A model generated the notes under the pieces. It saw only the letters and a list, made by a program, of their open reading frames with translations. It was not told the DNA's origin and did not search any database. 64,000 nucleotides of DNA from Ceratodon purpureus. Its lineage: Eukaryota > Streptophyta > Bryopsida > Pseudoditrichales > Ditrichaceae. Each line of letters begins with the position of its first letter. Positions within the stretch are counted from its first letter, which is position 1. The translations under genes were made by a program, and so were the position numbers. Shown one piece after another: positions 23,800 through 35,508 of the stretch. The stretch lies in contig CM026424.1 of NCBI GenBank assembly GCA_014871385.1, positions 15,714,892 through 15,778,891 of the forward strand. The letters run 5' to 3'.

Positions 23800-25427
23800 G
23801 ATTGATGTCTACAACCAACAAATTTTCTCAACTTCAACGCACTGGTCACAGGTAACTGCAAAATCTACAAGCTTAATCACAGTTTAATCCTCTTCACCAT
23901 CCGTGCCTCATATTCTCAACGTCAAAACACAGAACGCTGCATTACTCAGTCAAAACTGCCACGCTTCAACTACACGGCGTAGAGAAATATGCCGAGGATT
24001 AAAACCAACTACACAGCACTCAACACTGTCCTCCCCGTCTCCAACCATTCGAAAACAAACAGCAGCTCGAAACTATCAATCACAGGCAACAAAAAACCAG
24101 AAACAAACTCCACAAATCGAGCCTCTCTCTCTCCACCCGGCGTGAACTTCCAAGATTCAGCTAAAGCACCACAACTACAGATCCCGCTCATCAACCAGCA
24201 ATCACAAAAAAATAATTAAAAAACAACAACAAAACTCCAAAAGCCAAGAAAGGACGAAATGAGCCACCACGCACCAAACTACTGTTGCACTTCTCCAAAT
24301 CCAGCGCTTTAATTGCGACGACCTACTTGAACGGCAAACACACAGCGCGGTACACGACGGAAAGATACAAGTTTTGTTCTTACAAGCTGACGATTCCCTG
24401 CTGTTGTAGAGTCCGAGGACTGGGCAACAGCTGATAAACAGAGTAAACAGAGCAGATTCCTCAAAATTATCGCTGATCAGATCTGCATCCTGCCAAGTCC
24501 CTCCGATGTTGCTTTCGTTCCTCTCCACGAAAAGCTGCTACAGTCCACACACCGTGAGGTTGCAACACAAAAAGGCTCTAGAAAATATCGGGTTTCTACC
24601 AGGACACCGCAAGGGCCACAACGCAAGAAACGACCTCATCATGCACAACACAACAACAACAGACAAGAATTCGTCAACCGAAAGCACAAACAACGCAACG
24701 CGGAGTCCCGACTGGAAAGTGCGCGTGTTCGGGGATGGAACAATTATAAGCATGGATTCGGTCGTTGCCCAGCCACCCACAAAAAGATTCTGCGCCAGTC
24801 GACCATCTACCCCAGAACTAAAGACGTACTAGAGATACGCCCAGGATTCCGGAGCATCCACCAAACAACAGACCCCACGAAACAGGCAGCGAGCACCTGG
24901 AACAATGATGCTCCTGCAACTCCGTCGAAGCTGGCAGCGAGCACCTGGCAACAAAACCCCCACGAAACAGGCAGCGAGCACCTGGCAACGATGATGCTCC
25001 CCGATGAGGCAGCGAGCACCTGGAACGAAGAAAATCATAGCAGCTCCTAGCTAGGAGCAATGATGAAACTCAAGTTACGAAAGGAGGAGAGAATCAGAGC
25101 GTCTTACCCCGGAGAAAACAGGCTCCGTCGCCCAGCTTGAACACACCGTGCGCCGCGAATCGCGAGAGAGGGAGAGCGTGTGAGAGCCTCCGCCAACCTC
25201 GGCCATTTATGTCCTCTAGAAAGTCAGTTGAACTGCAGATTGCAGAAGTTCAGAACTGCACTTTCAGACTAGCTGACGCGGTCTTAACAAGTGTTGAAAG
25301 CAGATTCACTAACGTTCCTATCCGCTTGACTTATTTGGCTTCAATCTTATCTTATTTTACTTTATTTTACTTATAGATATTTGCATGATAGCACAATGTA
25401 CAATCATAAAGAGAACTCGAGGTATAA
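23800..25427. other. Upstream region of the alpha-glucosidase gene
   Basis: No gene is supported. The region is GC-richer than most intergenic DNA here, probably promoter and leader on the minus strand, possibly with a leader intron. It contains four repeats of a 16-bp unit at 24885-25023. Confidence 0.5.
24885..25023. repeat. Four spaced copies of GGCAGCGAGCACCTGG
   Basis: The 16-bp unit lies at 24885, 24933, 24970 and 25008, with spacings of 48, 37 and 38 bp. Each copy includes CACCTG, an E-box core (CANNTG). The array sits about 1.1-1.2 kb upstream of the alpha-glucosidase ATG and could be a regulatory array or just a decayed minisatellite. Confidence 0.8.
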
Positions 25428-25678
25428 GAGCATCCCGAGTTTGTAAGCATGTAAGCTTGTAATCATGAGAACGTCGTTCTCCCAAACCTGAGTGTCTTTC
25501 CATAGCAAAACATTCCAAAACCATTTACAAGCCCCCTAAAAAATCTTCCATAACCAGGTTACAACCTGAATATGAAGTTTAAATACAAGCTTTTCCCCCG
25601 GCTGGCCTGAACCGCAATTCACGTCTTTCCGCTTCTTTCCGCTTTCAGGTTTACAGTACAAGACTAGTGGGGATGCTC
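25428..25678. mobile_element. PIF/Harbinger-like MITE (251 bp)
   Basis: The element begins GAGCATCCC and ends GGGATGCTC, and is flanked on both sides by TAA (25425-25427 and 25679-25681). A 3-bp TAA/TTA target duplication with short inverted termini is typical of PIF/Harbinger MITEs. It has no coding capacity. Its right end, including the TAA, stops exactly where inverted duplication 2 begins (25682). Confidence 0.65.
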
Positions 25679-25931
25679 TAAGGCCTGTTTGTGACCCGTG
25701 CTTAGAGAGACGGTTGTGTCTTGGTTTTGCAGTGATTTGAGACTGAGTATGGAGAAACTTGTGTTCTCAATGTAAGCACTGCCTGTATATAATGGAACAA
25801 TGTCAAGGTTTTCTTAGTTGTGGCAGCAGAAGATTTGAGAGTGAGCTATGCTGATGTATGATGTTATACCGCGGGCCCTTTGTGAATCATGCTTAGGGAC
25901 ATTGTATATTTTTTGTTGCAGTGATTTGAAA

Positions 25932-26908
25932 ATGCCGGAGCAAGGGGGAGAAGGAGGGATGTTCATTTCCGTGCAAGAAGTTGTGCCGGTTTACACGGTG
26001 AAGCAGCTAGCTGCCAATCAATACGCGTACACAGATCCGTTCACCACGTCGGTGGAGAAGTGCTTCGATTGGGATCGTGAACTGAAAGATTTGGTGACAT
26101 TTCATATTGGAAGGGAATTTTATCTGGTTGTATTCCGTTCCATCCGCAAGTCGTCCGCAGACTCTGAAATGCTTTACAACGCCAATGCCGCAGCTCAGGA
26201 AGAAGCTCGCCTTAGCGGTGGATTGCTTAAGGTGCGCACACAACTTTCAATTGCAGTTTTAGCACCCAATGCGTTACAGGAACTATGACTTTCGGCAATG
26301 TGAAATTTAATTCTGGTGCCCCAAAGGAGCAGATTGCATTCTCAGAGCTCGGTTAATGGATAGCCTTTTCTAGTTCAAGTTGTGTACAATTCAGAGAATG
26401 ATTAGAGTGTACCTTGGATAATTGGCAACGTGAGAATTTGGATAATCCAGCAGCCGAAGTTCTTTAGAAGCGTAGTTTTAATTTTTCTACATTGCAGCAC
26501 ACCGAAATCTCTAGATTAGAAATGCAGTTTACCAGCACATTGTCTCTAGTTTTTCTAGTTTTTTCGGGGTATATCTAGCTAAGCTGCGGAATGTTTTGTA
26601 CACAATGCTGAGACCTAAGTTGCACAAAAATGTTCAATGTTTTGTACAAATTGCTTAATATGTGACTGCATTTGGGTGGCCACTTTAGTATCGTACATTA
26701 AAGTTCAGCTTGACCTTAAAAAGCCTCTTGTAAGCGTGCTCGTGTTTTGAATCCTGTGCAGTATTGGTATGGGATTTTGAACGAGCGACGCGAGTGCTTG
26801 GCGATGTGCATCTGGGCGAGCCGAGAAGATGCAGTAAAGGCAATTCACAAACCGGCACACCGCGTAGCCATGAAGCTGACGTCGGCCATGTACGACATGT
26901 ACACCCTG
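25932..26908 (+). pseudogene. UPF0643-like gene, left copy, interrupted in exon 2
   Basis: Exon 1 (25932-26231) and the first part of exon 2 (from 26762) encode the same protein as the intact copy at 41070-42151, starting MPEQGGEGGMF and running to KLTSAMYDMYT. At 26909 the sequence changes abruptly to the inserted DNA, and the true C-terminus is found 2.3 kb further on, at 29251. The reading frame instead continues into the insert to a stop at 27113-27115, so a chimeric protein with about 69 foreign residues could be made. Relative to the intact copy, exon 1 has one extra codon and several substitutions. Confidence 0.8.
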
Positions 26909-27058
26909 CCCACTTCGAAGCGCTGCCTTCACCTGCAGCCGGGAGAAACCCCCAACGGTCGATTGACTCACCGAGCTCCGGGGAGTAGCGTACCGCTGGG
27001 GCCGATTCGGCAGCAGCAGCGACGAGCTCCCCAACGCGGACGACGCCATGGCCATCAT
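26909..27058 (-). pseudogene. First-exon fragment of a plastid-targeted protein gene
   Basis: The minus-strand frame starts MMAMASSALGSSSLLLPNR and is rich in Ser, Arg and Ala, with a QVKAALRSG stretch that looks like the end of a transit peptide. It stops at the insertion junction after about 50 residues. The mature protein is missing, so its identity cannot be given. Confidence 0.5.
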
Positions 27059-27854
27059 CCACACAACTTCGGCTCTAGATTCAAGCTTCAATTGCAACAA
27101 ACTCCAGATGATTGATGCTCTTCAGCATTCGAATGCTGGAAAGCTTTGAGAATCTGCAACAATGACAGGATGGGTGAACACTTGGCATCCATAAAGCCTT
27201 GAGAAGGTGGATCATGTTGTGGGATGATGAAGCCTGAATGAGGAACTTTAAAGTTTGTTGTGGGTGCGAGACGGCTTTTTTTTTTTCTGGGGCTTGTGGC
27301 TCACTTTTTGTCACGTCTTGGTTAGTCGACAAGTTGCAGGTAGTGCAGTTCTGGTTGCGTATTTTTTGGTCACGATTGCTGAACTTTTTCTCTAGTTTAT
27401 GCATTAAAATTTGTGAGTGCAGTGGGCCGTTGTGGTGATGTGGGATTTGAAGCTCAGCTGCTGGGTGGCTCTGTACCTGTGCAGGGAACAAGTGTTGTAA
27501 GTCTGTGACGTTCTTTTCATGGTAGTGAGTTGGCGTGAGGGCTTTTGTGACCCAATTTGCGGCGATGGGTTGTTGAGGAGTTTGAGAGTGAAAAATCGCT
27601 TGCGTTGCAGTCGTGGGGATTTAGATCTGGTTGGTTTTAGTTGCTGTGATGCAATTTTAGGCTATTACTAAGAGCAATTGGTTGGAACGGAAGTGGCATT
27701 TTGGAGAAGCAAGTCGGTGCAGTTGGGTTGTGAAGGTGGCGAGAAGAGAAGGTTGATTTCAATGTTTTTGGGCACCTCAGAGTGTTGTGAATTGGTACAG
27801 GAATCCTGTGGAAAGAGGGTTAGAGAGTTTTCAAGAGGGCTGCTCGTATTTGCA

Positions 27855-29224
27855 ATGCCGGAGATGAATGGTCAAGATTCTCCCAGCACTTGCGTGCGAG
27901 GATGTTGCCGCAGCGACTGCTTGCCTTTGGCAATCCCCAAGTCCGACATAGAAATTGTGGCCGAGATTGCGCGTGGTGAGTAACATATTTTCGTCCTCTG
28001 TAGCTTTTGTAAAATGCCTTCAATCGATAATCAATATATTGGCACTTTCAATTTCTAGTATTGAAGCTCTCTTCTTTTTATGGATCCATTGTGGGTTGCT
28101 TTCTGAATATTTTCCATTCAGGCGTTGAGTTATCCCTTCACAATCAGATCCAAGAAGAACGTAGGTTTCAAAGGTTTTATCGGATTATTGATTTAAGACT
28201 GTAATTGTAATCTTTGGCTTAAATCACAAGGTCCACCTTCAATGGCACCAGTGAGTGGATTCCACTCCGTCTATGTGGTGATGCCAAGCTGCTGATGACC
28301 ACTTACATATCCCTTAGAAAATTATCAAATATATAATCTTCGTTTATATAAGCTATGGTTTCAGAAAATCTAGCTACTAGGCACAGATTTATCTTTTGGA
28401 TGCTTGCATTGTGCTCCGAACGTAGCTTTAGAACATTCAAAAAAGGTTACAAGGGAAGTCTGATCGTAGCACTCTAGACGCTTGTAGCACTCATCTGTTA
28501 ATAATCTCCGATTTACAGTGCAGTTGATAACGTGCGTTGTTTCATAGTTGAGTTTATAGAATATTGTGGTCTTACAGTTTATTTTAATGACACAGGGGCT
28601 GAAAGTGTGGTATATGAAGCCCGTTATGGTGGCAAGTCCGTGGCTGCGAAAAAGCCGCGTCTGTCCACTACCGATGACATGGACCAATTTCATACAGAAT
28701 TGCAGATACTCAGGTTGGTGATGTACTCTTTCCCCTAACCTTGGGATATGTTTTCTCAAAGTACCAGCTGTTCTCTTCAAATTTTGTCTGAAAGGTTTAG
28801 TTAGTCTGAAATTTTGGGTAATCATGACGTGATATGTTGTACGACAGCAAGTTGGACCATCCGAATATCGCTACTTTGATTGGTGTGCGTGCATATCCAC
28901 CCGACTACTACTTCCTGTACGATTTGTATGAACATGGAAATTTGGGCGATGCGCTTCACGTATCTGAGTGGAGGCCGTCTTTGCAACAAGTCATGACCAT
29001 CGCAACACAACTAGGTTAGTTTTGCTGCTTTGCTACGATGACTAAATGCTTTCTTGTCTCGAAGCTTTAGCTGAAGTTCCTTCTCACTGTAAATGCTGTT
29101 TATGTTGTTTCTTGTGCCTGGTCAATATTCCTCAATCTCAAGCTGGTGTGTTGCAGCTATGGCGTTGCAATACTTGCACAAGGTTGGAATTGTTCACCGA
29201 GATGTGAAGCCAGCCAATATTTTG
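27855..29224 (+). pseudogene. Protein kinase gene fragment, exons 1-4 (TKL/Raf-like)
   Basis: Exons 27855-27975, 28596-28713, 28848-29014 and 29157-29224 join in frame for 158 residues. They carry the start MPEMNGQDS, the nucleotide-binding loop GAESVVYEARYGG, the Lys of VAAKKP, the helix-C region, the hinge DLYEHGNLGDALH and the catalytic loop HRDVKPANIL. The fragment ends in the next intron at the insertion junction, so the DFG motif, activation loop and C-lobe are absent. It cannot encode an active kinase. Introns are kept, so it was copied from DNA and not from mRNA. Confidence 0.8.
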
Positions 29225-30977
29225 GTAGGTTTCTTCAGTCTGTGCTTATAAGATACTCCCTCAAAATTGACGAAAATCTCGTCCCGACGTTCACGCTACT
29301 TGGAAGCATGTCCTCCTGATATTCTTAGTCCTCTTAGTAATATATTGTGTAGATTCTTCCTCTAAAAAAGAACACAAACCCATATTTTTGCATCAAAATA
29401 CAGTGGGCTATTGTTGTCCAAAAAAACTATTAGAATAATGATGCGAATTCAGCATCATTGCCTGCATCATACTAATTTTAAGGGTATGGAGCAATTCTTT
29501 TATATTCAAATTACGATGAGAATACAGACTATATATTCAGGCATTAAATTTGACTGAAAATTTACAGCCTTGCAATAGATTTATTCTGGTTGAACTGCAA
29601 TGCGTGAAGTCTGTATTAGAGGAGACAAGTAATCATTCCGGATCCCACAATTGGGAATGACGGAGAGCTACCCAGAAGAGGTCGCAATATTTTCCACTTA
29701 GGAGCATAAATGGAACCAAAGTAACACCAGATTTTCTCTCGATCTCTAAACCTGCCTCCATGATCATGTTCAAGTTCATGCATGGTCACACAATCATTCT
29801 CCGTGACTTCATTCTCCAAAGTCCACCTCCATGACTGCAGCTCAAGTATGAGCACCTCAAGAGTACTTCTCAACGCACATGTATAATAAAATTTAAATCT
29901 TACAAACCAAAATACTTCTCTCTGCATGATCACACAATTTAAAGACTACCCACTTGTCCGACACTCCAAAAGATGGGAATCTCACAAGTTTAACTCGAAA
30001 TCCTGACGATCGTGACAGTGACGATGTGATACTCCCAGAACTTCACCCTTCAGGTCCCCTGCAGGGCGAGTACTGTAACTGTAACCCCTAATCAGGCAAC
30101 CAATTCTTCGAATAACGAGAAAAGCACAGACAACTCGAGTCGGGGACACTGGAACTCGCCAGAAAAAGCAGCTGCATCGTTTTATGAAGACAGAAAAACC
30201 AGGTCTAGATGCTTCCAACTTCCAAGGAAGACGACTGACATTCAAAAAAGACCCGGCAACACAATTGGCAGAAGGTGATCATGTTGGAATTTGCGACAAC
30301 TTGCTGGAATGTGCATAATTCCTGAAGCATGAAAGTATGTCTTCTGTCTTCCTTCAAAAAACAAAAAAAACGAAAGTATGTCTACTGTCTTGCTGGGTAA
30401 GGGAGCCAGTTAGCCCTTCATCATTCTGTTTTAGGATCTGTCACCAGGCTTTTTGTGAAATGTCTCACAGTCTCCCACGAACATCTGCAACCATCGCTTT
30501 TTGTTTTTAATTACATTTATTAAGACTTGATACTGATATATAGTTTTTGAACTGATGATAACAGTTTACAAACAATGAAAAAACATTGAAGGTGATGAAA
30601 TAATTGAAGGCTATACAATCGAACTATGATCTGAAGATTCTATTAGACCGCTGTAATTGAAGAATAGGTTATTTATGCTGTGTCGGCTGTTACAAAAGGG
30701 ATAAAAGAGTTTGTTACCAAAATAATAAAATCTGAAATTGTATCGTTTTTGTGCAATTCCATGGGCAAGCTTTACAGAATCAAGTGTACATGATGCCAAC
30801 CCCATCCTTGACATGGTTAGATTTGTAAGCTGAAGAGGTCTGTCCGTAATGTCAAGATATTTATCAGCAAGTTTAGGGTATCTCAAAATTTCTAGCAACA
30901 AACTAAACTACATTCAAGAAACCCTTCAACCAATACACTGCTGCGCTCGTCACTTCATCCTTCACAGAAACATGTTC

Positions 30978-31078
30978 TCAGTCAACAGAGACATCAACCA
31001 ATACTCAGCAAACAAAGACATCAGCCAGTTCTCAGCCAGCAAAGACGTCAACCGGATCTCAGCAAACAAAGAAATGCC
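30978..31078. repeat. 27-bp tandem repeat upstream of ELIP-2
   Basis: Nearly four copies of a 27-bp unit beginning TCAGCAAACAAAGACATC run from 30978 to about 31078. The same array is present in mirror form at about 39297-39397 upstream of ELIP-3. Confidence 0.8.
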
Positions 31079-31274
31079 ACCACACGAAGTTCGAACACCA
31101 GGCAAATGGACATCTCACAGGAAAACCAAATGCCCAGTTCCCAAGTCACCAACGTAGTCACCCTCTCCAGTAGCCACGCCTACATGCTACTGTGGCGCGA
31201 ACAACACGGCCATGGACCATGCACAAAAATCCCGACCCTCCACCCAAACGACTCCATGCGCTCTCCATGACTCC

Positions 31275-31280
31275 TATAAA
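31275..31280 (+). promoter_or_regulatory. TATA box of ELIP-2
   Basis: TATAAA lies 159 bp before the ATG in a promoter-like context (CTCCTATAAATGCCCCC). It is identical in the mirrored ELIP-3 promoter. A leader of about 130 nt is implied. Confidence 0.6.
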
Positions 31281-31438
31281 TGCCCCCATAGCTCACTGAT
31301 TCCTCATCAACCATTTCTAACAGTAATCCCAAACATCAACTGTCGCAAATCTCCAGGGAACATCACGTACCAGTGAAAACTGCTCTCTAGCTTATATCTA
31401 GGTACTCTGCTCGCGAGGTTGTAGTTAGAGAACCAGCC

Positions 31439-32352
31439 ATGGCAGCCATGATGATGATGTCGAGCTCTGCTCTCGTTGGAGGCTTGCAGGCTCTGCCCCT
31501 CCAGGGGAGGCTCACCAAGGTGGGCGGAGCTGGAGGTGCGAGACTTGCTCCCAGGTTGATGACCTCGCTTGCGGGTCGTGTGAGGTGCGACGCTGGGAAG
31601 GGCCAGGGCCCATTGGCGGACGCCAAGGGAGTGATCGACCAGCAGACGAAGAAGACCATCACCAAGGACGACATCCTGCGCAACCAGGAGACCAACGAGT
31701 CCGAGAGGAAATCTGTGTTCGGCACGGAGCCCACGTCCGGGTCGTTCTACCCGCGCCCCGAGGTGGAGAGGAGGCCCGAGACGGGCGACAAGTCGTTCTG
31801 GAGCGTGTTCGCGTTCGACGGGGCCGCGCCCGAGACCATCAACTGCCGCCTGGTAATATGATGTTACATTGCATTAATTCAGTTTCTTGTAATGGCCTTG
31901 GGGGCATGGTTATTGTTTCGTGGATTCTTGGTGGCTGTTGGTGTGCTCAAATGTGAGTCATGGATCATTGCAATCAGTACATTTTGCAGCTTCAGATAAT
32001 TAGTGCTTGCGCCATGTGGTTCTCTAATTGCACTGACGCATGATGTGCCAATTGGCTGCAGGCGATGCTAGGGTTCGTGTGGGCAGTGGTGGTGGAGAAG
32101 ATGAGCGGGCAGACCGTGTTCGAGCAGGTGACGAACGCTGGGCAGCCGGGGCTGTTGTACTTCTTGGGCGCGGTGCAGCTGTTCACGTACGCATCGCTGG
32201 TTCCGATCATGAGCGGGGAGTCGACGGATGCTCGCAGCTTCGGGCCTTTCACGGCTAGAGCCGAGCGATGGAACGGGCGCATTGCCATGCTGGGCTTCTT
32301 CGGCTTGGTGGTGACAGAGGCCTTCACCCACTCTGCCGTCTTCGGCTTTTAA
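31439..32352 (+). CDS. ELIP: Early light-inducible protein, copy 2
   Basis: Exons 31439-31852 and 32062-32352 join to 234 residues, the same length and structure as copy 1. It has a plastid transit peptide and three predicted membrane helices with the chlorophyll-binding motifs NCRLAMLGF and RWNGRIAMLGF. The protein is identical to copy 3 in the opposite arm. From copy 1 it differs by a handful of residues, all before residue 100 (for example GAGGARL for GPRGARL and ERKS for EKKS). As a member of the ELIP family it should act in thylakoids under high light or desiccation. The promoter and leader lie inside the identical tract of the palindrome, so copies 2 and 3 should be regulated alike. Confidence 0.95.
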
Positions 32353-32795
32353 ATGTCTGTAGTAGCTGTTACACTTGTATATAATTTTGTACAGGCACCA
32401 AGCATGGACTTTGTTCCCTTGAGAGATTGTAGACTTTGAGGAGGTGGATAAGATTTAGCGAGTTCGTAATGTAGTGATGTGAATACATGAGCATATTTGC
32501 GGCTTACTGCAGGAATGTACTCGGTTTCCGAGTTCACAAATTAGATTACCTCTTTTTCACTTCTGAAGAATCTGATTCATGAAAACATAATTTGTTTTAG
32601 AAAGGATTCAGCTTTTTTTGTGATAAATTCAGCAGCTTTTTGCTGAAGTATGGATTTTCAATGTAAATTATGTAATATGACATATTAGTTTTACCAGCTT
32701 ACACTGAGAAGTAAATTATGAGTACTTGCAACTCCACTTTATTTAGTGCAATCTCCTCACAAATTTTGAGCAGACAGAGCATAGAGAAGAGTTAA

Positions 32796-33558
32796 CCCCT
32801 AAACGCCTAAACGACCAAAAAGTGGTCGTTTTCATTTTTCCAAGTTCCATAACTGTCATCCAAATGACAATTTTTCATCCATTTCTTTTTTCACGTGGTA
32901 AAGTTGAGAGAGATCTATCTAACCTCATTAAAAATTTATTAAAATAATAATTTCATGAATTTTGGTGCCTCCTTACAGTCAAAAAGATCAATACCGTATG
33001 TGTATTAAAAACTTCCTTGATACACTTGATACAGACAGGTGAAACACAATTTTGACTATGGGGATGATCTTTTTTGTAGTTGAGGTAAACAAATGAAATG
33101 TAGTTTGGTTAATATATTTTCCAGTCCAATTTAAAATTTTGAAAAATACCTAAAATTGAGTGATTTATAGCTGGTATAAGATGAAGGGGTATAACCGTGG
33201 CTACTTCTTGATTTTCCACGGTTTTAGGTTTTTTCATCATATTTTTGAATTAAAACATGATTTTTGAGCACGGTAACAGATATAAGGTTCTTGGTTGTCA
33301 TATTCATCTATGGTAAATATTTCATAATTTTTTAGTATAACCTATATTTGATATGAATTTTTTTTGTTTTTTTTTTTTGAAAATTTAAATTAATTACATT
33401 TTGAAACATTTAATTTCGATAAAATTATTTCTTGTAGATAACATGTGTATCTAGCTAAGAAAAGTTTAAAATTCATACTTTACATTATTTATAGCAGCAA
33501 AATAAAGCATCCAAAGTCAAAGTCTATTTCCGTGGTCATAGGCTCAGTCATTTGGGGG
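32796..33558. mobile_element. piggyBac-type MITE, 763 bp, left arm
   Basis: The element begins CCCCTAAACG and ends with the complement of CCCCCAAATG, between two TTAA copies (32792-32795 and 33559-33562). The ELIP-1 flank has the same surroundings with one TTAA and no insert. TTAA duplication with C-rich termini is the mark of piggyBac elements. A subterminal palindrome (GACCAAAAAGTGGTC) follows the left end. There is no transposase, so it is non-autonomous. Confidence 0.85.
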
Positions 33559-34336
33559 TTAACCAATATCATCATAGAGGAAGTCTACATTTGGAGAGGT
33601 TAGTGAATTGAGTCGAAGAAGGAGTTGAAATTTTCAACTCTTATTTGAAAGTTTTAATCAAATTAGAGACTGTACATGTATTAAGTTTAATTAATTAAGT
33701 TGAAATTTTCCAACCAAACAAATTTGAAGGTTTTTTAACTTGGGGTTGTACATGAATACCACTTGAAAACAAAAAGATAGACGGAAATTCAGATAATCCA
33801 TAAATGCACCTTAAAACCTAGGTTTTATAAAATTTAGTTAATTGCAATTGCTAGTTTGTGTATGATTTTATGCCATAAATTTTAATTTGTACTTAATTGA
33901 ATAGATTAATTAAAAACCCATATTCAAATAATTTAAACTGTATTGCTACAATTTCAAATACAATTCACTACTTTGAGATATAATGATATGTTTTAAAACA
34001 AATTACATTGATTTTATAAAATATATAATCTTGATGTAAATTAATTTAATTTGTTATTAAAAAACCTATTTTAAATCATGTTGTTATTTTTTCATAAATT
34101 ATATTAGAATTTCAGATACCATTGAATACACATTATTTACATGTGATTTTAAATATACATGTAAAATAATGAGTAATAAAATCAGTCCCTAGATATTTAA
34201 ATTTTTGAAATGCTTAGTAACTTTTAAAATATATACTTAAAGCGGTAATTTCAAGTTATAGCTTTAGAACTCCACCATATCTATAAGTTTGTGCTTAATA
34301 AAAAAAGCACCAATCTTTGTGTGCTAAGTTTCTCTC

Positions 34337-34705
34337 TCAAATATCCAAGCTTTCTGCATTGCTCATGGATGTTTTCCTATTCTTCTCTTGAAAATAAGGC
34401 TCTTTGGTGTGGATTCCAATAAGTTTGTTGTTGGAGATAATTGCATCACCGAAGCTATCGGGGAAGCATGCGTAATCTCCTGTATATTGGAAATGATTCA
34501 AAATATCTACAACTTGACCATCAGTGACGATTGGAACTTTCCTTGTGAATTCATTCTTTAATATATACAAATATGAAATTATGTGTATCTTGATATGTTT
34601 CACGGACGTGTAATCCAAAGAAACAAAATTGAAATCGGTGCCATCACCATTTGTTATCAGTAAACAAGCAATATCCAAATTAGAATCTTGAGCCAATATT
34701 TCCAT
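34337..34705 (-). pseudogene. Trypsin-fold protease remnant, C-terminal part
   Basis: This is an open frame of 122 residues. NLDIACLLI resembles the catalytic-Asp strand of trypsin-like proteases (DIALL), and CFPDSFGDAIISNNKLIGI resembles the Ser-loop region (GDSGGP...G.LVGI), but without a proper GDSGG. The N-terminal His region is absent. It is probably a decayed fragment; the family assignment rests on these two motifs only. Confidence 0.35.
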
Positions 34706-35508
34706 TTAGTGACCCCCAACTCTTAAACACTTGTCTTTGGCTTTCATTCCTTCAGCACTTAAATAGTGATTTGTTGTTAGGCTCATCCACCTTTTCGTGA
34801 AAATCACAAATGTGCCATATATGACCAATTGCCTTTTATTTAGTAATTTCAATTAAAAAAATTTAAAAAAATTTGGTTAAAAGGTCCATTTATGAATTTT
34901 CTAAATTTGGTTTTTTCCTTATTGTTTTCAAGTGATATTTATGTAAAACCGCATGTTTTAAAACCCTCAAATTTGATTGGAATTTTTTTAATTTAATTAA
35001 TTAATTGAACTGCATGTTTGGTCTAGAGTTTGATTAAAACTTTTAAATAAGTGTTGAGAATGTAAGTTGATAAGTAATAAAAGATTGAAATTTGGATTGA
35101 GAAATAGCTAATACATCGAGCTTGGATTGAGAAATAGCTAATACATCGAGTTTGAACATTTAATACTTTAGTTATTTGTAATATTAAATGCAAATAATTT
35201 TATAAACATCCCTTAAATTATATATACACGATAAACAAATTAAGAGAAGTTAGAGGCCAATTGCCATATTTTTGTCTCTTAAAACGTATAAATTAATGTA
35301 GGCATTACGGGTGGTTTAACCTTAGAGTTAGGGTTTAGATGCATTAAAGGCTGCAATGTTGCATTAATGAATTATATGGATTCCCATAATATAATCTATT
35401 ATTTTGAGAAATAATGATATGTATTTAAATAAATTATATTGATTGCTAAACATTTATAGTATTTTAACATAAATTTATGGATTTTGCTATAAAGTATTTT
35501 GTGGCAAA

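Larger units (their letters stand above)
26909..29250. other. 2.3-kb inserted host DNA with two partial genes around a divergent promoter
   Basis: The mirror arm lacks this block and runs straight from ...ACACTCTG through GAG to AGATACTCCC. The insertion replaced that GAG and has no target duplication and no terminal repeats. It holds the 5' end of one gene on the minus strand and four exons of a kinase gene on the plus strand. The two starts lie about 800 bp apart and face away from each other, as a contiguous head-to-head gene pair from elsewhere in the genome would. The 27116-27854 interval between them is presumed promoter and leader. Confidence 0.85.
29251..31438. other. Left-arm intergenic DNA and ELIP-2 promoter
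   Basis: 29251-29320 is the displaced last part of the UPF0643-like gene. The rest to about 31,100 is mirrored, with differences, at 39300-41060 and holds no convincing gene; short open frames are not conserved between arms. A short poly(A) tract inside a near-duplicated GAAAGTATGTCT sits near 30330-30390. The last 300 bp are the ELIP-2 promoter and leader. Confidence 0.55.
25682..34204. repeat. Left arm of inverted duplication 2 (ELIP palindrome)
   Basis: This arm is mirrored at 36181-42400. From about 31200 to about 34190 the mirror sum of coordinates stays at 70384 with no net indel, and every stretch I compared is identical, including a T8/T12 homopolymer pair near 33360. Outward of 31200 substitutions and small indels appear. 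The left arm is 2.3 kb longer only because of the insertion at 26909-29250. Confidence 0.93.

Noticed and set aside
26909-29250. Helitron or Pack-MULE as the carrier of the gene fragments
   Set aside because: Captured fragments with introns suggested it, but there is no A/T target site, no TC start or CTRR hairpin end, no terminal inverted repeats and no target duplication.
30330-30390. Retroposed insertion with a poly(A) tail in the left arm
   Set aside because: The near-direct repeat GAAAGTATGTCT flanks little more than a poly(A) run; slippage or local duplication explains it equally well.
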